Source: Alphaproteobacteria bacterium (lineage in GTDB: Bacteria > Pseudomonadota > Alphaproteobacteria > ATCC43930 > CGMCC-115725). From it: a stretch of DNA of 15,692 nt. How positions within the stretch are numbered: position 1 is the first letter of the stretch; every line of letters begins with the position of its first letter. The position numbers were made by a program, and so were the translations under genes. Location of the stretch: positions 1 through 15,692 of the forward strand of contig JAFAHP010000234.1 in assembly GCA_019237175.1 (NCBI GenBank). Reading direction: 5' to 3'. Under the pieces are notes generated by a model. It saw only the letters and a program-made list of their open reading frames with translations, had not been told where the DNA came from and did not search any database. Below, in pieces: positions 7,098 through 14,313 of this stretch.

Positions 7098-8492
7098 GTG
7101 AGCGAGAACCTCGCGGCTTTCTTTTATCTGGTCGCCTCGGTCTGCTTCATTTTGGCGTTACGTGGTCTGTCGTCGCCGCAAACCGCGCGGGTCGGCAATC
7201 TCTACGGCATCGCCGGCATGGTGATCGCCGTAGTTACCACCCTTTTGGCGCCGCACGTGGTCAGCTACTGGCTGATCATATCAGGCATCGTGATCGGCGG
7301 CGCCATCGGCACCTACATCGCGTTGAATATCCAGATGACGGCGCTGCCGCAGCTGGTGGCGGCGTTTCACAGCCTCGTCGGCCTTGCCGCGGTCTGCGTC
7401 GCGGCAGCCGCCCTCACCGCGCCGCAGGATTTCGGCATCGGCATGCCGGGGGCGATCGAGCGGGAGAGCTTGATCGAGATGTCGATCGGCATGGCGATCG
7501 GTGCCATCACCTTCACCGGCTCGATCGTCGCCTTCTCCAAGTTACAGGGGCTGGTCAGCGGGCGGCCTTTGATGTTTCGCGGGCAGCATCTCCTAAACGC
7601 CGGTCTCGGCGCGCTGATGGTCGTGCTGATCGTGATCTTTGTCGCCAGCGGTGCCGCCGGGGTGTTCTGGATCCTGCTGTTGTTGTCGCTGGGGCTCGGC
7701 TTCTTGTTGATCATGCCGATCGGCGGCGCCGACATGCCGGTGGTGATCTCGATGCTGAACTCGTATTCAGGATGGGCCGCCTGCGGCATCGGCTTTACTT
7801 TGTCAAACAGCCTGTTGATCATCACCGGGGCCCTGGTCGGCTCGTCCGGCGCCATCCTCAGCTACATTATGTGCAAGGGGATGAACCGCTCGATCTTCAA
7901 CGTGATCCTCGGCGGGTTTGGCACCGAGGGGGGTGCCGTTATCGCCGGCGCCGGGCGAGGGGACCGGGCGGTCAAGTCGGGCAGCGCCGAAGATGCCGCG
8001 TTTATCCTGAAAAATGCCGGCTCGGTGATCGTCGTGCCGGGTTATGGCATGGCGGTGGCGCAGGCCCAACACGCGCTGCGCGAAATGGCTGACCTCCTGA
8101 AAAAGGACGAGGTCGAGGTTCGCTATGCGATCCACCCGGTCGCGGGGCGGATGCCGGGCCACATGAATGTGCTGCTCGCGGAGGCCAATGTGCCCTATGA
8201 CGAGGTCTTCGAACTCGACGAGATCAACCGCGACTTTCCGTCGACCGATGTCGCCTTTGTCATCGGTGCCAACGATGTGACCAACCCGGCGGCAAAAACC
8301 GACCGCAACTCGCCGATCTACGGGATGCCGATCCTCGATGTCGAGCGCGCCAAGACCGTGCTGTTTGTCAAGCGCTCGATGGCCGCGGGTTATGCCGGGG
8401 TCGAGAACGAGCTCTTCTATCGCGACAACACGATGATGCTGTTCGGCGACGCCAAGAAGATGTGCGAGGAAATCGTCAAGGCGATGGAGTGA
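7098..8492 (+). CDS. pntB: NAD(P) transhydrogenase subunit beta (PntB)
   Basis: This 464-residue subunit joins the rest of membrane domain II to the NADP(H)-binding domain III. Driven by proton entry, the complex reduces NADP+ with NADH. About eight or nine hydrophobic helices fill residues 5-285. H91 (AAFHSLVG) matches the E. coli beta-His91 of the proton path, and N221 in 'MLNSYSGWAA' matches beta-Asn222. Domain III begins near 300, with 'VPGYGMAVAQAQ' (313-324), 'HPVAGRMPGHMNVLLAEA' (346-363), 'GANDVTNPAA' (390-399) and 'VKRSMAAGYAG'. All key blocks look intact. The start is a GTG at 7098 with GGGAG about seven bases upstream. The GST-like gene begins seven bases after its stop, so the operon probably continues. 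Confidence 0.97.
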   Translation: MSENLAAFFYLVASVCFILALRGLSSPQTARVGNLYGIAGMVIAVVTTLLAPHVVSYWLIISGIVIGGAIGTYIALNIQMTALPQLVAAFHSLVGLAAVCVAAAALTAPQDFGIGMPGAIERESLIEMSIGMAIGAITFTGSIVAFSKLQGLVSGRPLMFRGQHLLNAGLGALMVVLIVIFVASGAAGVFWILLLLSLGLGFLLIMPIGGADMPVVISMLNSYSGWAACGIGFTLSNSLLIITGALVGSSGAILSYIMCKGMNRSIFNVILGGFGTEGGAVIAGAGRGDRAVKSGSAEDAAFILKNAGSVIVVPGYGMAVAQAQHALREMADLLKKDEVEVRYAIHPVAGRMPGHMNVLLAEANVPYDEVFELDEINRDFPSTDVAFVIGANDVTNPAAKTDRNSPIYGMPILDVERAKTVLFVKRSMAAGYAGVENELFYRDNTMMLFGDAKKMCEEIVKAME

Positions 8493-8499
8493 GCCCGCC

Positions 8500-9123
8500 A
8501 TGTACAGACTCTTCGCACGGCCTGGCTGGGGGTCAGTGCTGGTTGAGGCGCAGCTCGCCTGGTACGGCCTTCCCTATGAGATAGAGGATCTGGACGATCT
8601 CTTTAAATCGACCGAGGCTCGCGAACGGCTGCGGCCCCTGAACCCGCTCGCGCAAGTACCGACGCTGTTGTTGCCCGACGGGCAGGTCTTGACAGAGAGC
8701 GCGGCCATCACCCTCCATCTCGCGGACGGGACGCGAAGCGCCGATCTGGTTCCGGGACCCGACGAAGACGTGCGGCCCGCCTTTTTGCGGTGGCTCGTCT
8801 TTCTGGTCGCCAACGTCTACCCGACCTTTACCTACGCCGACGATCCCGCTCGCTTCGTAGAGGGCGAAGCGGCGCAGCAGACCTTCGAGGCGAATGTCGG
8901 CGCCTATCGGCAGAGATTGTGGCGGCAGGCCGAGGCGGTAGCCGGCGCGCCCTGGTTCTTGGGGCTGCGGTTCTCGGCGCTCGACATCTATGTCGCCGCG
9001 ATGACTCGCTGGGAGCCACGGCGCGCTTGGTTTGAGCAGGAATGTCTGCGTCTCTATGCGATCGCGCTCAGAGCGGAAGCCGAGCCGCGTTTTGGCACCG
9101 TCTGGCGGCGGAATTTTGCTTGA
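8500..9123 (+). CDS. Glutathione S-transferase family protein
   Basis: This 207-residue protein has the two-part GST fold. The thioredoxin-like N-domain (about 1-78) has 'NPLAQVPTLLL', with the cis-proline at P54, and the glutathione-contacting pair E67-S68 in 'LTESAAITLHL'. The helical C-domain holds the folding box S159xxD162 in 'RFSALDIYVAAM'. The usual N-terminal catalytic position falls in 'RPGWGSV', where S12 is the likely glutathione-facing residue; no beta-class cysteine is present. The protein is presumably cytosolic. The substrate is unknown, and roles include conjugation, peroxide reduction or isomerisation. It starts seven bases after pntB. GGAG is about ten bases upstream, slightly far. 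The placement could tie it to NADPH-dependent glutathione chemistry, but that link is inference. Confidence 0.9.
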   Translation: MYRLFARPGWGSVLVEAQLAWYGLPYEIEDLDDLFKSTEARERLRPLNPLAQVPTLLLPDGQVLTESAAITLHLADGTRSADLVPGPDEDVRPAFLRWLVFLVANVYPTFTYADDPARFVEGEAAQQTFEANVGAYRQRLWRQAEAVAGAPWFLGLRFSALDIYVAAMTRWEPRRAWFEQECLRLYAIALRAEAEPRFGTVWRRNFA

Positions 9124-9138
9124 CACTTATCGGCAGTA

Positions 9139-9179
9139 GGGTGGGTTAATCCCGGATTTGATCCGGGGGAAACCCACCG
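9139..9179. repeat. Hairpin intergenic repeat between GST and rpsU
   Basis: An outer 8-bp stem, GGTGGGTT (9140-9147) with AACCCACC (9171-9178), encloses an inner 7-bp stem, CCCGGAT (9151-9157) with ATCCGGG (9161-9167), around a TTG loop. The edge resembles the 'GTAGGGTGGGTTA…' intergenic repeats seen in many proteobacteria (recalled, not searched). A second short CCCA-cga-TGGG dyad follows near 9191-9201. It lies between convergent genes and could end transcription from both sides. Confidence 0.7.
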
Positions 9180-9282
9180 ACCCACGGTTCCCACGATGGG
9201 TTTCGGTTTACTCAGTCCATCCCGCGCTTGCTAGCGAGATTAGGATCGACAGGACGAGGACCGGCGCAGCCGTCTTGCCGGG

Positions 9283-9486
9283 TCAGTAGCCCTCGCGCTC
9301 CATGCGCTTGCGCAACAGCTTGCGATAACGGCGCACCGCCTCGGCCTTTTCACGCGCCCGGCGCTCCGAGGGTTTCTCGTAGCTGCGCCGTAATTTCATT
9401 TCCCGGAACACGCCCTCGCGCTGCATTTTCTTTTTCAAAGCCCTGAGGGCCTGATCAACGTTGTTGTCGCGGACGAGGACTTGCAC
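9283..9486 (-). CDS. rpsU: 30S ribosomal protein S21 (bS21)
   Basis: This 67-residue, very basic protein is S21, a small-subunit protein near the platform and the 3' end of 16S rRNA that assists initiation. It has the conserved start 'QVLVRDNNVDQALRALKKKMQREGVFREMKLRRSYEKPSERR' followed by an arginine/lysine-rich helix ('RRYRKLLRKRMEREGY'). The start is a GTG at 9486 with GGAG about nine bases upstream. It is divergent from def with 144 bp between them, and converges on the GST gene across the hairpin repeat. I recall rpsU next to a COQ9 gene and purEK in related alphaproteobacteria, which fits this neighbourhood. Confidence 0.97.
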   Translation of the reverse strand: MQVLVRDNNVDQALRALKKKMQREGVFREMKLRRSYEKPSERRAREKAEAVRRYRKLLRKRMEREGY

Positions 9487-9630
9487 GGGGGCGTTTCTCC
9501 ATCAAAGAGGGGCGAGCGCGGCTGCACCGCCGCAACTCTCATTTAGCACTTGGGGCCCGGACTGTGAAGGCAAGGATCGCTCGAACCGCGAGTTCTTTAC
9601 CAACACCGGCGCCGCGGCCATATTCCGCAG

Positions 9631-10194
9631 ATGGCTCTCCTGAAACTCGCCCACATGGGCAACCCGCTGTTGCGCGAACCGGCGGCAGCGGTCGACGATC
9701 CGACTGCACCCTGGGTGCGCCGACTTGTCCGCGACATGATCGAGACCATGCAAGACGCAAACGGCACCGGGCTCGCAGCGCCCCAGGTCCACCAGCCATG
9801 GCGGATCGTCGTCTTCTTTGTTTCCAGCGAACGGCTCAGCGGGTTGACCGGCGATGTCGCGCAGGATCTCACCGTATTGGTCAATCCGCGGATCGAATTG
9901 CTGGGCGACGAGCGGGTCTTTGGCTGGGAGGGGTGCCTGTCCGTACCCGGCATGCGCGGTGTCGTCCCGCGCCATCTGCACATCCGCTACCGCGCCACCG
10001 GGCTCGAAGGCGAGCCGATCGAGCGCGAGGTCGTGGGGTTTCACGCTCGCGTCGTCCAGCACGAATGCGATCATCTCGATGGCCTGCTCTATCCGCAACG
10101 CATGGTCGATCTGCGCCACCTGTTCTTCCTCGAAGAGCTCGAGCGACACCCGGTCGATCTCGCGACACTGCTCAAGGAGACGCGGCCGCGATGA
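9631..10194 (+). CDS. def: Peptide deformylase
   Basis: Peptide deformylase removes the N-formyl group from new proteins in the cytosol, using a metal ion (usually Fe2+). All three family motifs are present in this 187-residue protein: GTGLAAPQ at 45-52, EGCLS at 100-104 (metal ligand C102) and QHECDH at 143-148 (ligands H144 and H148, catalytic E145). Length and spacing are normal. The ATG at 9631 gives the normal N-terminus 'LLKLAHMGNPLLREPA', but no clear ribosome site precedes it. The stop overlaps the COQ9 start as ATGA (10191-10194), so translation of the two is likely coupled. Genomes often carry more than one def, so this may be a paralogue and not the only copy. Confidence 0.96.
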   Translation: MALLKLAHMGNPLLREPAAAVDDPTAPWVRRLVRDMIETMQDANGTGLAAPQVHQPWRIVVFFVSSERLSGLTGDVAQDLTVLVNPRIELLGDERVFGWEGCLSVPGMRGVVPRHLHIRYRATGLEGEPIEREVVGFHARVVQHECDHLDGLLYPQRMVDLRHLFFLEELERHPVDLATLLKETRPR

Positions 10195-10829
10195 AGAGTC
10201 CGCTCGCCGAAAAAGAGCGGGCGGCGCTGATCGAGGCGATGCTGCCCATGGTGCCGTTCGACGGCTGGTCGCGCGCGGCGTTGCGCGTTGCGGCGCGGCG
10301 CTGCGGTCTCGGCGTGGACGAAGCGCAGGCGCTCTTCCCGCGTGGCGCCGTCGATCTTGTTGCCGGTTTTAGCCGCTGGACCGACCAGCGTATGCTGGAC
10401 CGGCTCGACACCTCGCCGCTAGCCGATGCCGGGCTATCCGACCGTATCGCCCGCGCGGTCGCCACCCGCTTTGAGATCGTCGAGCCCTGGCGCGAAGCGG
10501 TGCGCCGGGCTTTGGGCGTGCTGGCTTTACCGCCGAACGCGGCGCTTGCGGCCCGGCTCGTCTACGAGACGGTCGACGCCATCTGGTACGCGGCCGGCGA
10601 TATGGCAACCGATTTCAGTTTTTACACCAAGCGCGCAACCCTTTTTGGCATCTATTGCTCGGCCATGCTGTACTGGCTCGCGGACCGCTCCGAAGGTTTC
10701 GCCGACACCCGTGCTTTTGTCGACCGCCGCCTCGCCGGCACAGCGCGGGTCAGCCGCTTGCGGCGGGACCTCGAAACGGTCGCCGAGAGGCTGCCAAACC
10801 CGTTACGCCTATTGCGCCCATTGGGGTAA
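10191..10829 (+). CDS. COQ9 family protein, ubiquinone biosynthesis accessory factor
   Basis: COQ9 proteins have a TetR-like fold without DNA binding. In eukaryotes they bind lipids and help Coq7 hydroxylate a quinone intermediate. This 212-residue protein shows the N-terminal pattern 'GWSRAALRVAARRCGL…ALFPRGAVDLVAGFSRW' (25-63) and the family core 'VDAIWYAAGDMATDFSFYTKRATLFGIYCSAMLYWLAD' (128-165). A 'FVDRRL' block follows at 176-181. The start ATG shares bases with the def stop (ATGA), so expression depends on def. The gene ends three bases before the convergent TetR gene. Its role in ubiquinone synthesis in bacteria is inferred from the family, and ubiX lies 3.5 kb away in the same window. 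Confidence 0.92.
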   Translation: MKSPLAEKERAALIEAMLPMVPFDGWSRAALRVAARRCGLGVDEAQALFPRGAVDLVAGFSRWTDQRMLDRLDTSPLADAGLSDRIARAVATRFEIVEPWREAVRRALGVLALPPNAALAARLVYETVDAIWYAAGDMATDFSFYTKRATLFGIYCSAMLYWLADRSEGFADTRAFVDRRLAGTARVSRLRRDLETVAERLPNPLRLLRPLG

Positions 10830-10832
10830 GGG

Positions 10833-11474
10833 TCAGGCGCAGTTCGCGTAAAGCTTGAGAAACACCTCAGCGGCGTCGCGCGCTCTCTTGTGGATCTCGG
10901 CGGGCGCCGGGGAGGGCACAACCCCGAGAAGCCGGCTCATCATCAGATCGCCCCACAAAAGTCCAAAGAATTGCTCCATCATCCGTTGCGGGTCGCCCGG
11001 ACCCAAGCTTCCCGCTTCCTGTGCCTTGGCGAGCAACTCGGCGAGCGCGCGCCGATTGACAGACCGGCTCGCCTGAAGCGCCTTAGCGACATCGGGCGAG
11101 CGCTCCGCTTCGGCGACGGCGAGGCGGAACATTGCTGTCACCTCGGGCTGGTTCACCTCGCGAATGACCGTTGTCCCAAAACTGGTGAGCGTGGCGGCGA
11201 GTATCTCTGGGCTGCGGGGGGCCGGCAGGTCCGGGGGCAGCCGCATTCGTCGAGCGCGGCTTCTAATGCACGCCAGAAGCACCGCCTGCTTGTTCGGAAA
11301 GTTTGCGTAGAGGTCGCGTTTGGAGACTTTCGCCCGCGTCGCAATTTCGAGCGTGCTGGTGCCGGCGTAGCCTTTCTCCATGAATGCCGCGAACGCCGCG
11401 CCGATAATGCGGGCGCAGATCGGGCTCAGGACCGGGGATTGAGCTTCTTCCATCCGCCGCAGAAAACTTACCAT
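10833..11474 (-). CDS. TetR/AcrR family transcriptional regulator
   Basis: The N-terminal DNA-binding domain is clear. Helix 1 is 'ARIIGAAFAAFMEKGYAGTS', followed by the helix-turn-helix 'TLEIATRAKVSKRDLYANFPNKQAVLLACI' (about residues 41-70 of the long form). The C-terminal ligand and dimer domain ('MFRLAVAEAERSPDVAKAL…FFGLLWGDLMMSRLLG') resembles AcrR-type C-terminal domains. The ATG at 11474 gives 213 residues. A second ATG at 11453 gives 206 and leaves more room after the upstream operator and candidate promoter, so it may be the true start; neither has a strong ribosome site. It is convergent with COQ9 (3-bp gap). It has no obvious target beside it, and the upstream palindrome suggests autoregulation. 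Confidence 0.93.
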   Translation of the reverse strand: MVSFLRRMEEAQSPVLSPICARIIGAAFAAFMEKGYAGTSTLEIATRAKVSKRDLYANFPNKQAVLLACIRSRARRMRLPPDLPAPRSPEILAATLTSFGTTVIREVNQPEVTAMFRLAVAEAERSPDVAKALQASRSVNRRALAELLAKAQEAGSLGPGDPQRMMEQFFGLLWGDLMMSRLLGVVPSPAPAEIHKRARDAAEVFLKLYANCA

Positions 11475-11476
11475 TT

Positions 11477-11497
11477 GGTACCATACCGTACCGTACC
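11477..11497. promoter_or_regulatory. Operator-like 21-bp palindrome upstream of the TetR gene
   Basis: The site reads GGTAC-n2-TAC-C-GTA-n2-GTACC, a dyad centred at 11487 with 16 of 20 positions matched. It also contains four 5-bp repeats of the form (G/A)TACC. It lies 3 to 23 bases upstream of the long TetR start and overlaps the predicted -10. Size, symmetry and place fit a TetR-family operator. Binding by this protein is inferred. Confidence 0.6.
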
Positions 11498-11518
11498 TGT
11501 CATGGCATGTATCGACAA
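11490..11518 (-). promoter_or_regulatory. Candidate sigma70-like promoter of the TetR gene
   Basis: On the minus strand TTGTCG (11518-11513) is followed after 17 bases by TACGGT (11495-11490). The -35 is fair and the -10 poor. The -10 falls inside the palindrome, so a bound repressor would block it. The spacing is right, but the match is modest. Confidence 0.35.
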
Positions 11519-11843
11519 GTACCAGTCGCCGCTTCGGACCAAATCGCGTCAAAGAGGCGACCACATCGGGCCGGCAGTTCGAGCGTTCTGCCGACTTCAC
11601 GAAAGAGATTGGCGCCCCGCCTCTCGTGGCGAGCGCCCGGCCCACCTCGGCCCATCGCGCGGGCGCGGCGGAGCAAAAAGTTTGCTGTCGCGACGTCGCC
11701 GCCGGCACTTGCGCGCAAAAGCGAGGAGCGCGGAATACATCCGCTCGCTCAAGAGCGCCGTGCGCCAATCTTCGTCGGGCGATGGCGGTGTCGAGCCTGA
11801 AGCTCGCCGCTTTTTGGCGTGATCCCGCCGGCATGACGGGCGT

Positions 11844-12923
11844 TCAGCGGTGCGGGAACAGGCGCGTAACGTGCCCCATCTTGCGGCCCGGCTGGATCTG
11901 GCGCTTGCCGTAGAGATGCACCTTGGTCAACGGCTCGGTTAGCGCCTCGCGCCATTTTTCGACGTCGTGGCCAATCAGGTTCTTCATGACCGCGTCCGAG
12001 TGATGCTCGACCGAGCCGAGCGGAAGCCCGCAAATCGCCCGCACCAGCTGTTCGAACTGGCTGGTGGCGCAGGCGTCGATCGTCCAATGCCCCGGGTTGT
12101 GCGGCCGCGGCGCCAGCTCGTTGACCAAGACGTCGCCCTTGGGGGTCACGAACATTTCGACCGCCAGCACCCCGACGAGGTCGAGCTTTTCGGCGATGTG
12201 GCGGGCAATCGCTTCGGCCCGCATTGCGATCTCGGGCGCGATCCGGGCCGGAGCTATGGTCGTATCCAGGATATGGTGACTGTGCTGGTTTTCGACCGGC
12301 GGATAAGTCGCCCAGGCGCCGCTGCGCCCACGTGCGACAATCACAGAAATTTCGCAGGCGAAGTCGACATAGGCTTCGAGAATCCCGATCTCGCCGCCCA
12401 TCTGCCGCCACGCGTCGGCCGGCTTGGTCTCCGGCGTCAACGTCACCTGGCCTTTGCCGTCATAGCCCATGCGCACGCTCTTAAGCACCGCCGGAAAGCC
12501 GAAATCGCGCATCGCCCGCGTCAGCGCCGTTGCATCGGCGATTTCGCGGTAAGCGGTGGTCGGGATATCGATCGTGCGCAGAAAATCCTTCTCGCGCAGC
12601 CGGTCCTGCGAGATTTCGAGGATTTCGGGTCGCGGTAAGACCGTCGTCGACGCGGCCACCCGCAGCACCCCCTCGGCCGGGATGTTTTCGAATTCGAAGG
12701 TGGCAACATCGACGGAAGCGGCGAACCGGTCGAGCGCCTCCTCGTCGAGATAGTGCGCGACGCTGACCTGGTCGCAGACCTGTCCTGCCGGGCTATCGGG
12801 CTCGGTCGCGAAGATATGACAGCGAAACCCGAGCCGGGCCGCGGCAAGCGCCGTCATGCGTCCGAGCTGACCGCCGCCCAGAATTCCGATGGTGGCACCG
12901 GGAACCAGCAACTTCACGGCCAT
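11844..12923 (-). CDS. purK: 5-(carboxyamino)imidazole ribonucleotide synthase (PurK)
   Basis: PurK uses ATP and bicarbonate to carboxylate aminoimidazole ribonucleotide to N5-CAIR in purine synthesis, in the cytosol. The 359-residue protein has the ATP-grasp layout. The N-terminal glycine loop is 'TIGILGGGQLGRM' (11-23), 'FEFENIP' is at 77-82, and the grasp loop 'VLKSVRMGYDGKGQ' is at 146-159. 'EAYVDFACEISVIVAR' is at 183-198, the metal/ATP site 'VNELAPRPHNPGHWTIDA' at 267-284, and the C-terminal 'HLYGKRQIQPGRKMGHV' at 336-352. All expected blocks are intact. The ATG at 12923 shares its A with the purE stop (TGATG), the usual coupled arrangement. The ribosome site is weak, consistent with reinitiation after PurE. 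The frame runs back to 12977, but that part lies inside purE. Confidence 0.97.
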   Translation of the reverse strand: MAVKLLVPGATIGILGGGQLGRMTALAAARLGFRCHIFATEPDSPAGQVCDQVSVAHYLDEEALDRFAASVDVATFEFENIPAEGVLRVAASTTVLPRPEILEISQDRLREKDFLRTIDIPTTAYREIADATALTRAMRDFGFPAVLKSVRMGYDGKGQVTLTPETKPADAWRQMGGEIGILEAYVDFACEISVIVARGRSGAWATYPPVENQHSHHILDTTIAPARIAPEIAMRAEAIARHIAEKLDLVGVLAVEMFVTPKGDVLVNELAPRPHNPGHWTIDACATSQFEQLVRAICGLPLGSVEHHSDAVMKNLIGHDVEKWREALTEPLTKVHLYGKRQIQPGRKMGHVTRLFPHR

Positions 12924-13417
12924 CAGGCTGCGCCTGGCCGTTCGGCAACGCGCTCTGTCTGCGCCTGCCGCCAGCAATCGAGGCGGGTGGCGGCGGCATT
13001 ATCCGAAACGGCCAGGATCGCCGCCGCAAACAATGCGGCATTGACCGCACCGGCTTCACCGATCGCAAAGGTCGCGACCGGTATACCCGCCGGCATCTGG
13101 ACGATCGACAGCAAACTGTCCAGACCCTTGAGGGCCCGGCTTTCGATCGGAACGCCGAGCACCGGCAGCGAGGTTAGCGCTGCGACCATCCCCGGCAAAT
13201 GCGCAGCGCCACCAGCGCCGGCGATGATGATCCGCAAACCGCGCTCGCGAGCTTTGCGGGCGTAATCAAAGAGCCGGTCCGGGGTGCGGTGCGCCGAAAC
13301 AATCCGCGCTTCATGGTTAATGCCGAGGCGATCGAGCGTCTGCGCGGTATGCTGCATGGTCTGCCAGTCGGACTGGCTTCCCATGACGATACCCACCGCC
13401 GGACCGGCCTCGCTCAT
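12923..13417 (-). CDS. purE: N5-carboxyaminoimidazole ribonucleotide mutase (PurE, class I)
   Basis: PurE moves the carboxylate of N5-CAIR to give CAIR, the step after PurK. The 164-residue protein has the class I signature: 'GIVMGSQSDWQTM' (9-21), 'SAHRTPD' (41-47, catalytic H43), 'AGAGGAAHLPGM' (67-77 region) and 'LPVLGVPIES'. 'GIPVATFAIG' and 'NAALFAAAIL' complete the octamer-forming fold. I chose the ATG at 13417, which is preceded by a very strong GGAGGAAGGA ribosome site. The frame stays open to 13570, but that extension would cover the promoter. The pairing with purK supports the mutase (class II would not need PurK). A strong promoter and a repeated 10-mer lie in the 5' leader. Confidence 0.97.
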   Translation of the reverse strand: MSEAGPAVGIVMGSQSDWQTMQHTAQTLDRLGINHEARIVSAHRTPDRLFDYARKARERGLRIIIAGAGGAAHLPGMVAALTSLPVLGVPIESRALKGLDSLLSIVQMPAGIPVATFAIGEAGAVNAALFAAAILAVSDNAAATRLDCWRQAQTERVAERPGAA

Positions 13418-13437
13418 TCGCTTCCTTCCTCCGGGAT

Positions 13438-13469
13438 AAGACGATCGCCGGTCGTCATCAAGACGATCG
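13438..13469. repeat. Two 10-bp direct repeats (AAGACGATCG) in the purE leader
   Basis: AAGACGATCG occurs at 13438-13447 and again at 13460-13469, exactly 22 bp apart, or about two helical turns. Both copies lie between the purE promoter and its ribosome site, at about +3 to +12 and +25 to +34 of the expected transcript. This could be a regulator site or an RNA element; it could also be chance. Confidence 0.55.
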
Positions 13470-13478
13470 TTGGTGGTC

Positions 13479-13506
13479 ATTATAAGGAGCGACCGGGTGC
13501 GGACAA
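13479..13506 (-). promoter_or_regulatory. Sigma70-like promoter of purEK
   Basis: On the minus strand TTGTCC (13506-13501) and a perfect TATAAT (13484-13479) are 16 bases apart. Transcription would start near 13472, leaving a leader of about 55 bases before purE. It is the best promoter match in the window and lies between the DUF465 stop and purE, so purEK need not depend on the upstream gene. Confidence 0.7.
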
Positions 13507-13526
13507 GCGGCCCCCGGGGCAACGGT

Positions 13527-13730
13527 TCAAGCGATAATGTCGGGTACCAACTCGCTTTCGAGCTTTGCAATCCGGTCTTTCAGCAGCAGCTTTCTTTTCT
13601 TGAGCCGCTGCAACTGTAGCTGGTCGAGCGGAGCGTGTCCCGAAAGCCGCGCGATCACGTCATCGAGATCGCGATGTTCGGACTTCAGTGCGGCGAGTTT
13701 CGCTCTCAGCGCTTCAGCGTGAAGGTCCAT
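13527..13730 (-). CDS. YdcH/DUF465 family small coiled-coil protein
   Basis: This 67-residue protein matches the DUF465 (YdcH) pattern. An N-terminal helix 'LHAEALRAKLAALKSEHRDLDDVIARL' is followed by the family core 'DQLQLQRLKKRKLLLKDRIAKLE' (36-58). It should form a helical hairpin or coiled coil in the cytosol, and no function is established. The ATG at 13730 has no good ribosome site. It is divergent from the TIGR02444 gene (70 bp) and lies upstream of purE on the same strand, separated by the purE promoter. A second DUF465 gene lies 1.3 kb away. Confidence 0.9.
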   Translation of the reverse strand: MDLHAEALRAKLAALKSEHRDLDDVIARLSGHAPLDQLQLQRLKKRKLLLKDRIAKLESELVPDIIA

Positions 13731-13800
13731 GGCCGATGGCGATCGCTTGCAACAACATCATATCATAAATGGGCGACATCGCCACGATCCGAAACGGAAA

Positions 13801-14313
13801 ATGAACCCCGAACGCAAACGCGCGACCGCAGCCGGTGAGTTTTGGTCCTTTTCGCTGGCCTTCTATGACGCGCCGGAGGTGGCGGCTGCGCTGCTCGCAT
13901 TGCAGGACGAGGCGGGGTGCCGTGTCAATCTGATCCTGTTTGCGATCTGGCTCGGACTGTCGGGGCGCGGCAGGCTCGATCAGCCGGGAATGGACGAGGC
14001 AGAGCGGGCGGTAGGCTCGATCGAAGTCGAAGTCATCGAGCCGCTGCGGGCGCTTCGCCGCCGCCTCAAACCCGCGGGCGATCCGGATATTCAAAACCTG
14101 CGCGAAAGCATCAAGGCAATCGAGATCGAAGCCGAAAGGGTGGCGCAAACCCGGCTTGCCGCGCTTGCGGTTTCCCGATGCATGGCCGAACCCTCCGACC
14201 GCCTGAACGACGCCGAGGCTAATCTCGACCGTTATCTCGGCGCCGCGACGGCTGCGGGCCCACAAGCCGCGATCATCCGCCGCGAGCTGCGGCGCCTCGC
14301 CGCGAAACAATGA
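13801..14313 (+). CDS. TIGR02444/DUF2390 family protein of unknown function
   Basis: This 170-residue protein fits the TIGR02444 family: 'EFWSFSLAFYDAPEVAAALLALQDEAGCRVNLILFAIWLGLSGRG' (13-57), with the typical W..S..FY..P.V....L.LQ...G..VN..LF..WL pattern. The rest is charged and helical (60-170) and would be soluble. The family is conserved in proteobacteria without a known role. The ATG at 13801 starts just before the conserved block; the frame extends to 13729, but those 24 residues look non-coding. A poor ribosome site (ACGGAAA) precedes it. Its stop directly abuts the convergent ubiX stop. Confidence 0.85.
   Translation: MNPERKRATAAGEFWSFSLAFYDAPEVAAALLALQDEAGCRVNLILFAIWLGLSGRGRLDQPGMDEAERAVGSIEVEVIEPLRALRRRLKPAGDPDIQNLRESIKAIEIEAERVAQTRLAALAVSRCMAEPSDRLNDAEANLDRYLGAATAAGPQAAIIRRELRRLAAKQ

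Larger units (their letters stand above)
11475..11843. other. Gene-poor interval between TetR and purK
   Basis: Apart from the TetR operator and promoter at its left end, these 369 bp hold no gene I can support. Long frames cross it on both strands but lack family features and usable starts. It also forms the downstream flank of purK. I see no clear intrinsic terminator with a T-run on the minus strand here. Confidence 0.5.

Noticed and set aside
6869..8092. Plus-strand frame overlapping pntAB and pntB
   Set aside because: It is a frame-shifted shadow full of Arg/His-rich sequence; pntAB and pntB explain the region completely.
9564..10190. Upstream extension of the COQ9 frame through def
   Set aside because: This part is out-of-frame reading of def. 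The ATGA overlap gives a natural COQ9 start at 10191.
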